This document shows positions 56,853 through 64,000 of a stretch of DNA of 64,000 nucleotides, piece by piece; the stretch's first letter is position 1, and each line of letters begins with the position of its first letter. The translations under genes were made by a program, and so were the position numbers. This DNA is from Diplodia intermedia (taxonomy: Eukaryota > Ascomycota > Dothideomycetes > Botryosphaeriales > Botryosphaeriaceae): assembly GCA_021495925.1 (NCBI GenBank), contig JAKEKT010000093.1, positions 1 through 64,000 on the forward strand, given 5' to 3'. Under the pieces are notes generated by a model. That model did no database searches, was not told the DNA's origin, and saw nothing but the letters and a program-made list of their open reading frames with translations.

Positions 56853-59096
56853 CTAGTGCGTCTGCGCCCATTGGCGGTAGAAGTCCAGGCACTCGGCATT
56901 CGCGACCGACGCCGAAGTCTTGACGTTCAACCCGCAGAGAATCTGCTTGACAGCGCCTTCAACCCTGTTCGGAAAAGCAATTAGCATCCATCCATCCGCA
57001 CAAAGAAAAAAAAAATGGGACTCCGCAAGACTCACTTCTTCCCGTTCGTCGTGACGGGAATCTCCGGACACTCATCCACCACGCCCGGCACATGACGCGC
57101 GCTCAGCTCCTTCCTCACGACCTTCCTGATGCCATCCACCAGCTCGGGGCCGAACGCCTTGCCCTCGGCCATCTTCACGAACAGCACGACCGTCTCGTCC
57201 GCGTCCTCCTCGCGCCTGCGCCCGATGCACAGCGCGTCCGCGACCTGCTCGGGGAAGTGGGCCAGCAGCACGTTGTAGATCTCGGCGCTGCCGAAGCGCA
57301 CCCCGGCCGGCTTGAGGATGCCGTCGCTGCGGCCCAGCATCACCAGGCCGCCGGTGAGCGGGTTGAACCGGACGAAGTCGCCATGATGCCATATCGGGCT
57401 GCTGCCGCCCGAGCCTGAACCACCATCCTTCGCTTTCTCGACGACGGAAAACTTGTCGAAGTACGACGCGCGGTACTTGCGCTCGCCCGCCTCGCCCCGC
57501 GGCCAGAACATGACGGGCTGGCACGGGAACGGGCGCACGCAGACGAGGTCGCCCGGCTCGCCCGCCGCCGTCACGTCCGCGCCCAGGTAGTCCCACGCGC
57601 GCACGGCCATGCCCAGGCCCGGCACCTGGATCTCGCCGGCGTGCACGGGGGCGAGCGGGGCGGGCGCGCCGAAGAGCGAGATGATGTCGGTGCCGCCGGT
57701 GATGCTGCCGAGGTTGACGGCGGGCGGGAAGGCGGCGTAGACGTAGGCGAAGGTGCTGGGCGGCAGCGGCGAGCCGGTGCTGTAGACGGCCTCGAGCGAG
57801 GCGAGGGAGAGCGACCGTCCCAGTGGCCGCACGTCCTTTTGCTCGAGGACGGAGAGGTATTTCGCGGACGTGCCGAAGTGCGTGATGGACAGCTCGTCGA
57901 TGAGGCGCGGCATGGCGAGGTCGTCGGCCGTGGACGTGCCCGGGTCGCTGGGCGAGGCGGAGCGGAAGGGCGAGCCGTCGTAGAGGACGAGGGTGGCGCC
58001 GCTGGCGAGCCCCGAGACGAGCCAGTGCCACATCATCCACGTGCAGGTGGTGAAGTAGAAGAGGCGGGCGCCGGGCTTGATGGAGCATTGCAGGATGTGC
58101 TCCTTCTTGTGCTGGATAAGGGTGCCGATTGCGCCGTGGACGATGCACTTTGGCGCTCCCGTGGTGCCGCTGCTGTACAGGATGTACACGGGATGGTCTG
58201 GGGACAGTTGCTTGAAGACGAGCTCTGCGGATTCTGCTGACGTGAAGGCGGAATACGCGTAGGCTTTTCTCGTTGGGCCTTCGAGAGAATGCAGGTCGAC
58301 GTCGACGGAAGATACGGTGGGTAGGACCACGACTCGGCGCACAGAAGGCAGTGATTCGACAATCTCCTGGACCTTGGGGACGACGGGATGGCTGCGGCCA
58401 TTGTAAAAAGAAGCGTTGTCGGCAAAAAGCAGCACTGGCTCGATCTGGCGCAGACGCTCTAGAACGGCGTGGACGCCAGTGTCGGGCGAGACAGCGGTCC
58501 AGAGGGCTCCGAGAGAAGTTGCAGCAAGCATGGCCACCAAGGCATCTGTGTGGTTAGCGACATATCCGGCGACTCTGTCTCCCTCTTGCAGCCCGAACTC
58601 GATCATGCCAGCCTGGCATTGCTTCACGCGCTCCCGAAGCTCTTTCCACGTGACGAACTGGCGCGAGGTCTCGGTGGCAGCGATGACAGCCGGACTGTTC
58701 TCGTCGATGGCAACATTTGGGAAGAGCAAGTTCTCGGCGAAGTTGAGTTTGGCGCCGCGGAAGAAAGCCGGACGCGGGAACATGGGCGCGGCCTCGTCGA
58801 CGACCTGCAGGGCCAATTAGCCTGAGGAAAGCGGCGGCTCACGTACGGATCGGCACCTCTTCGTAGGGCTGCGAAGCCCTGATCCCAACGTTATGCCACA
58901 CCTCGCCCCAAAAGGCAGCGATGTTCTCGGTGCTCCAGGTGTAAAGGTCATGGTAGGATTTGAGGTTGAGATGATACTTTTTGTTGATGTGCTGCAGGAA
59001 AGCGTACATAGGAGTGGTTTGTGGGGAAGGGTGCGTCCAAAGCTTCTTGGCCGCTGGCTCGGCGCCATTGGCACCGTTTGTGTAGCTGACAGCCAT
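56853..59096 (-). CDS. Acetoacetyl-CoA synthetase
   Basis: Three exons: 59096-58857, 58804-57036, 56964-56853 (706 aa). ACS-type N-terminus (LWTHPSPQTTPMYAFLQHIN, LKSYHDLYTWSTENIAAFW), AMP-binding P-loop YILYSSGTTGAPKCIVHG, YSTGSPLPPSTFAYVY, GRSDGILKPAGVRFGSAEIYN and the catalytic Lys region PVTTNGKK that spans the last intron. Activates acetoacetate to acetoacetyl-CoA, a substrate of HMG-CoA synthase. The first intron uses a weak GTGCCG donor; this choice is the only one that keeps the conserved VVDEAAPMFPRP in frame. It lies 22 kb from the mevalonate gene pair with housekeeping genes between, so co-regulation is speculative. Confidence 0.9.
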
Positions 59097-59221
59097 GGTT
59101 GTTTTGTCTGTGTTGAAGTGTTGGGGATTATTTTTTTGTGTTGCTGACGCGGACCGGGAAGGGCAGGGGTGCGGTGTGGAGGGCTGAGAGCCTCGGGCGT
59201 CGGATCCCCGCAACACGCAGA

Positions 59222-59515
59222 TCAAGCGGCCGCTTTCCGCTGCATTCCGTGCTTTCCCGTTCTTGCCGATTCAAGCCGCCACAGCGCTGAAGACAAGCTG
59301 CTTTTATCGTCGACCTGCCAAAAGGTCCCGAAGACTTTGGCGAGCTGTTCAGCCATGTCTAGCTCTGCGTTGTTGTCTTCGATACTCTCGACGCCGCTTC
59401 CTGGAACGTTCTGAACATTGTCCTCCGCGTCATCCAAGTGTTCGCATTGGTCAAGGTTCCAGGGAAATCCTGCATCGCCATTAGCATCCCGTAGAAGTTG
59501 CGACACTTTGGCCAT
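59222..59515 (-). CDS. Possible small ORF, 97 aa
   Basis: An acidic 97-codon frame (MAKVSQLLRDANGDAGF...) 126 bp upstream of the acetoacetyl-CoA synthetase start on the same strand. Composition is protein-like, with a possible amphipathic helix DMAEQLAKVFGTFW, but no family is recognised and it could lie within the leader of the downstream gene. Confidence 0.25.
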   Translation of the reverse strand: MAKVSQLLRDANGDAGFPWNLDQCEHLDDAEDNVQNVPGSGVESIEDNNAELDMAEQLAKVFGTFWQVDDKSSLSSALWRLESARTGKHGMQRKAAA

Positions 59516-59903
59516 GTTTACTCAGTCCAGCGATTTCGTAAATTCGAGCAGGAGCGATTCAAGCGCGGGCTGGGTACCGGAAACAGATCGTTGGCGGTTC
59601 TGGTACGAAACGCAATAGATGTAGTGAGCAGGTCTCCTCACTCAGGCTGGTTTCCAGATAACAGCTGACATTGGACACGTCTTAGTTGTTTGCACGTGTT
59701 CCGCCTCTGAAACGGAAAAGAAGTGGCCGCTGAGTCAAAGCTCAAAGCGTGAACTCCAAACTTTACCTCACCTGCACTTCGCACCTTCTTATATGCCAAT
59801 CACTTTGTCACGGTACACATGTCCCATGTTTTGACATGGTAGTGGTGAACAAGGCTCAAAGCTTCAGAAACATTCTCCTGTCCATATTCGCCTCTATCCC
59901 ACG

Positions 59904-61227
59904 ATGCAATCCTCATTTGCGGAAACACAACCGGCAGACGCCCCTGTCTTCGTATCCCTCGGTATGCTCGTCCTCGACGAGCTACAATTCCCATTCAAGG
60001 AGACTCTCTACGATGTACCGGGCGGCTCAGGCGCTTACAGTAAGTCCCAGCGACCACATCCAGATCATCAGTCTCACAACCACAGGCACCCTCGGAGCCC
60101 GGCTGGCCACACCAGCCGCCCAATCGAAAACAGTCGCATGCATCCTCCTGACCGGCGACGACTTCCCAACATCCGTCCTGGACCAACTCCAAGCGTGGAA
60201 CATCACCCTGCAAATCCACCGCATCCCAGGCAAGAAATCCACGCGAGGCCTCCTCCGATACTCAGACGCGCAATTCAACCGTAAGCACCATCACCCTCCC
60301 CAAACCCACAGAGAAAAAAACCCCCCGCATGCATCCCTGACGCAACGGACAGGAAAAACCTTCCGCTACCTCACCCCTCCCCTCGCCCCATCACCCGCCG
60401 ACCACCTCCAAGGCTCCCCCCTCCTCCACGCCGCGACCTTCCACACCCTCGCCGACCCGGCCGAGCTCTCCGCCCAAGTCTCCTCCCTGCTCACCCTACG
60501 CAACAACGACGACGCCGCCAGCGACGACCACCACCACCGCCGACGTGATCCCCCCATCATCATCTGGGAGCCGCGCCCGCCCTCCTGCACGGCGGCCAAC
60601 CTGGACGCGCACGCGCGCGCCGCCTGCAGGAACGCCGACGTCTTCTCGCCCAACCACGTGGAACTGCTTGCACTGTTCGGAGAGACGCGTGACGACGACG
60701 ACGACGACGACGACGGTGGTGGTGGTGATGCTTTCGATCGCGGTCGCGTCGAGGCTTGCGCGCGACGCTTCCTCGACGCAGCTGCCGCTGCCGCTGCCGG
60801 TGCAAGCGACGAAGGAGGAGATGAACGTGCGCCGGCGCCGGAGGCGGCGGCCATGACTGCCATCGTCGTTCGGGCGGGCGAGCATGGGTGCTTCTTCGCC
60901 GTGTCTGCCGATCGCTCCGGTTGCGCCTCGTGGCTGCCCGCGTACTATGACGCGTCGTCGTCCAAGGTCGTCGACACGACGGGCGCGGGCAACGCCTTCC
61001 TGGGGGCTTTCGCGGTGGCGTTTCACGCTTCCTCGCGGCGCGGCGGCGGCGGCGAAGGCGGCGATGACGTGAGGGAGGCCGCCGTGCGGGGGAGCGTGGC
61101 GGCGAGCTTCGCGTTGGAGCAGGTGGGCTTGCCCGAGAAGGGGACGACGGCGGTGGACGGACGCGAGTTGTGGAACGGCGAGGAGTTTGCGTGGAGGCTC
61201 CGGGAATATAGGCGGAGGGTTGGTTGA
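59904..61227 (+). CDS. PfkB-family carbohydrate kinase, MAK32-like
   Basis: Three exons: 59904-60039, 60086-60280, 60353-61227 (401 aa); the first intron is only 46 nt. N-terminus VSLGMLVLDEL, DVPGGSGAYS + TLGARLA across the intron, and the C-terminal PfkB signature VVDTTGAGNAFLGAFAVAF with the catalytic Asp. The region between NHVELLALFGE and VRAGEHGCFF has an eight-Asp run, a Gly run and an Ala run. Resembles fungal MAK32-type ribokinase-fold proteins, whose substrate is not known. Confidence 0.87.
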
Positions 61228-62007
61228 TCGGGCGTAGGTAGTCGTCCGTCCGGCCGTCGTGCGGGCATGATTGCTGCAGTGGATGTTTTCTACTCCTCGA
61301 ATCGGCAGTGGAAGCGTGGTGCGTGCTTGCATTGGTTGCTGCTGGGACCTAGTGTGCAAGTGAGCCTCCTACTGTCTTTCAAAATAATTCTGCGCAACTT
61401 GACCGTGGTGTGTTGCTCTCTTCGAAAAAGGCGTTGCACTGTTTCTAGATCCAGCTGCTGGATTTAGCTATGGCAGTTGAAGCAACTATCCACCTTAGAT
61501 GAAGCGCAGGAAGATTTGTTTGGTAAAAGAACGAGCACGAGACGTACTGAACGGGCAATTTCGCTCTGCAACAGGGCCGTGGAGCTGCTCCGACGGCCCC
61601 CAGGCCGCATCGCGGACTTCCCGATTGGGCGTGTCCGACTTTCGGGACTCCCTCGTCACTGACGAATTTCTAGCCTTTTATCGACCCGGACGGCGGAAAA
61701 AAACGGTCAACGTCAAGGGCCGTACGTATATATAGACTTCACGCAATTCAGGTGAGCCATCTCGAACCTGGTGCGGTCGAGTCGGAGAAACGCGAGCGCC
61801 ATCAGGCATACAGGAAGGTGGTGATGGATATACTTAATTGGGGAGACCGCAAAACGGGTTGGTTAGCTGTAAGTCTTCCTCATTTGCCGACACCTTCTTG
61901 GGTGGATCAAAACGTGCAGACAACCTCAAAACATTCACGTTCTGGCAGTGATCCGGAAACCCAAAGAGACTCACAATTTCAGGCAGTAAATCTATCCGGA
62001 CCCCCGC
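61228..62007. other. Intergenic region containing repeat copy B
   Basis: 780 bp between the kinase stop and the stop of the next minus-strand gene. Apart from the 143-bp repeat at 61561-61703 and a TATATATA stretch near 61727-61735 just after it, nothing is recognised. A frame from 61752 (MSHLEPGAVESEKRERHQAY) may be a gene remnant, but no family was identified. Confidence 0.5.
61561..61703. repeat. 143-bp dispersed repeat, copy B
   Basis: Direct-orientation partner of 11454-11596, about 94% identical, starting TCGCTCTGCAACAG and ending CGGACGGCGGAAAAAA. The flanks outside the 143 bp do not match. It is followed by TATATATA about 25-30 bp downstream, so it may be part of a promoter-like unit. 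Confidence 0.9.
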
Positions 62008-62868
62008 CTAAAAGGCAATCTTCTTGAGGAACGCCGTCTCCTCGCTCAACCCCATATCCGCCACATACGCCACGAACGTCTCGACCAAAACCCTGACGTC
62101 CCCAACCCGCAGCAGCCCCCGCACCCTCTTCTCCCTCAACGGAGCCACCAGCTCCTCCAAGAACTCCTCCGCCGCCGCCACCACCGGCACCATCCTCTTC
62201 GTCAGCCGGCCCTTGACGAACGCCCGCTTCTTCTTCTTCCCCCGCTCCTTCCTGTTCTCGATCAGGTCGACGTCCCACTCCAGCAAGCCGTACTCGTTCC
62301 ACAGGCCGCCGCCGATGCCGCCGCCGACGACGAGATCGGGCCGGCACATGGCGTGCGCGTACGTGCGCACCCGCAGCTTGCTGACGCCGTTCTCCGCCTC
62401 GCGGCCCAGCGTCTCGACGGCGGCGCACCAGCGCGCCCACGTGCCGAGCGCCACGTCGTCGGGGAAGAAGCGCTGGCGGCGGTCGGCGACCCAGTCCCGC
62501 GGAGCGGCAGCCGGCGACGTGGAGGAGCCGACGACGACCTTGGGCGGGCCGCAGCCCAGGCCGACGCCGGCGCCGCCGCGGACGTTGAGGCCGTTGAGCG
62601 TGCTCGTCTCGCCCAGGGCCGTGGGGCTGCCGCCGTGGACGGCCCAGCGCGCGCGCGAGAGGAAGACGGCGAGCGCCTCCGGGCGCGTGGCGCGGTTGAC
62701 GCGGCAGATGGCGGGCGTGGTGATGAACGGCATTATCGAGGTGACGTCGTGCGTGGGCGAGGGGGTGAAGGGGCGCCTGGAGTCGATGCAGAGCTTGTAG
62801 ATCTCGGTGCGCACTTCGCCGGGGAGGTCGGCTAAGGTGGTCTTCTTCTTCGTCGTCGTCGCGGGCAC
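62008..62868 (-). CDS. Hypothetical F-box-like fungal protein, 286 aa
   Basis: Single-exon frame. The N-terminal LADLPGEVRTEIYKLCID followed by PAICRVNRATRPEALAVFL is the pattern of fungal F-box-like/DUF proteins in which a leucine-rich helix precedes a CRVNRxxRxEAL segment. The centre has WNEYGLLEWDVDLIENRKER and a Lys-rich stretch. Function unknown. An ATG slightly upstream exists in another frame only. Confidence 0.65.
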   Translation of the reverse strand: MPATTTKKKTTLADLPGEVRTEIYKLCIDSRRPFTPSPTHDVTSIMPFITTPAICRVNRATRPEALAVFLSRARWAVHGGSPTALGETSTLNGLNVRGGAGVGLGCGPPKVVVGSSTSPAAAPRDWVADRRQRFFPDDVALGTWARWCAAVETLGREAENGVSKLRVRTYAHAMCRPDLVVGGGIGGGLWNEYGLLEWDVDLIENRKERGKKKKRAFVKGRLTKRMVPVVAAAEEFLEELVAPLREKRVRGLLRVGDVRVLVETFVAYVADMGLSEETAFLKKIAF

Positions 62869-63488
62869 CTGTGCGGGTAATAAGGTAGCTCATGTATCTA
62901 GCGCAGGATGGATCGTTACCGAGTCAAGGTTGATGGGGGACGGAGCCGCCGTCTTGGCCGGCTTTTTGCGCCGATTGGCGAGCAGGGTTCTGAGGTTGAA
63001 GCACATCTTGAATGTTCAGGTGTGGATGATGGGCTTCGGGACGTGGAAGAGAAGGTCGAGGTGCGGCAGCGGGCGAGGATCTATTTAAGCTGCCGGAACA
63101 GCGACTTAACGGTTGCACGTGCCATGCCCTTGGAAGCAAACGGTCAAACAGGAAGGAACGGCCGAGGTTGGAAGGCGCGACCTGTCCTGTTTTGAAGAAA
63201 TCCACGTGAAGTGAGGGTGGCTGGTGAGGTGGAAGTGAAAGTGAGGGTGGAAGTGAAAAACGCGGCCACACCCACTTCACTCTTCGACAACGTGTGAGGT
63301 CTGGATCAACATGAACAACACGGTAGAGGAGTAGAGAAGGCTGGAGGGATTCCATTTAGAAAGAAAGAGAGGGGCCAGTTGCTCTAGCCAAGGGTATATA
63401 CCGCGAGTGAAAACAAAAAATCATAGCTACCCATAAGATATTGGCGCCAGCCGCCTCAACTCCAGGCCCAGCAAAAACCGGAACTCTC
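62869..63488. other. Intergenic, nothing recognised
   Basis: 620 bp between the start of the F-box-like gene and the stop of the last gene, both on the minus strand. Imperfect GTGAGGGTGG/GTGGAAGTGA direct repeats occur around 63206-63258. Confidence 0.4.
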
Positions 63489-64000
63489 TCATGTCTGCGC
63501 CTCGGCCGCCTCCTGCGCCCTAATCTGCTCCGCCAACTTCCTCTTCTCCTCCTGCTTCGCCTTCAACCTCGCCAGCGTATCCTGCTCGAACCTGTTATTC
63601 CCCGTCCCACCAGCCGCCGCAGCCGCCGCCGCAGGCTTCGGGCTGAACGAAAACGCCGGCTGCTTCTTCCCGGCAGGCGTACTCGGCGCGCTCTTCGCCG
63701 CGCCATCAAACACCGTCCTCTTCTTCACGGGCGTGCCGCCGGCATCCGCCGCCGCCGCCGACCCCACCGACGCGCCAGGCTGCCAATGCAAGCCAGCCTC
63801 CTGCCTGCGCCTCTCCCTCTCCCTCTCCCTCCTCAGCTCCTCCTCCCTCCTAGCCTCATCCTCCCTCTCCCTCGCCCTCGCCTCCTCTCGCTCCCTGCGC
63901 CTCCTCTCGCCATCGCGCGCCAGCCGCTTGAGCTCGCTCTGCAAGCGATCCTGCTCGCCCACCTCCTCCTCGCGCTTGCGCTTGGCGCCCCTCTCCGCGC
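63489..64000 (-). CDS. Coiled-coil protein, C-terminal part (possibly DNAJC17/Cwf23-like)
   Basis: The frame is open to the right edge, so only the last about 170 residues are seen. A highly charged Arg/Glu coiled coil (RRREREEARARERED, RREEELRRERERERRR) is followed by a Ser/Ala/Pro linker (TPVKKRTVFDG, SAPSTPAGKKQPAFSF) and a final helix NRFEQDTLARLKAKQEEKRKLAEQI. The end helix resembles the C-terminus of spliceosomal J-proteins of the DNAJC17/Cwf23 family, but the J domain would lie outside the window, so this is a guess. Confidence 0.6.
   Translation of the reverse strand, partial: AERGAKRKREEEVGEQDRLQSELKRLARDGERRRREREEARAREREDEARREEELRRERERERRRQEAGLHWQPGASVGSAAAADAGGTPVKKRTVFDGAAKSAPSTPAGKKQPAFSFSPKPAAAAAAAGGTGNNRFEQDTLARLKAKQEEKRKLAEQIRAQEAAEAQT

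Overview
The window is nuclear DNA of a filamentous ascomycete (Pezizomycotina). The genes have short GT-AG introns of about 46-100 nt, C/G-rich third codon positions, and fungal families (Zn2Cys6 regulators, STE50, CDC48, DUF6536, DUF7730). Exon structures below were inferred by hand from splice motifs, reading phase and family conservation.

Layout. Positions 1-0.8 kb hold the 3' end of an MFS transporter. From about 2 to 35.3 kb lies a terpenoid biosynthetic region: a RidA-flavin amine oxidase fusion, an FMN hydroxy-acid oxidase, a Zn2Cys6 regulator with an apparent frameshift, an aldehyde dehydrogenase relic, two paralogous BBE-type FAD oxidases, two P450s, an aldo-keto reductase, a bifunctional CPS/KS-type diterpene cyclase, an MFS exporter, a GGPP synthase fused to a decayed terpene-cyclase domain, a second Zn2Cys6 regulator, and a divergent pair for HMG-CoA synthase and mevalonate kinase. 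From 35.3 to 42.6 kb is a gene-poorer stretch with a DUF6536 membrane protein, a secreted SGNH esterase, about 2 kb without genes, an MFS pseudogene and an assembly gap. At 42.9 kb sits a tRNA-Pro gene that appears to carry two introns. From 43.5 kb to the end genes look like ordinary chromosomal ones: DUF7730 protein, STE50, a small conserved-looking ORF, CDC48, an AIG2-like protein, acetoacetyl-CoA synthetase, a PfkB/MAK32-like kinase, an F-box-like ORF and the 3' part of a coiled-coil gene.

How the genes may work together. HMG-CoA synthase and mevalonate kinase would raise mevalonate flux, the fusion GGPP synthase would make C20 diphosphate, and the CPS/KS enzyme (both class II and class I motifs present) would cyclise it. 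The P450s, BBE-type oxidases and reductase would decorate the diterpene and the MFS protein export it. The product cannot be named from sequence.

The strongest unexpected signals are (1) a tRNA-Pro(AGG) whose T-loop is interrupted by a 58-nt segment with GTAAGT, CTGAC and CAG signals, and (2) a GGPP synthase that kept the architecture of a chimeric prenyltransferase-terpene synthase while losing the cyclase metal-binding motifs.
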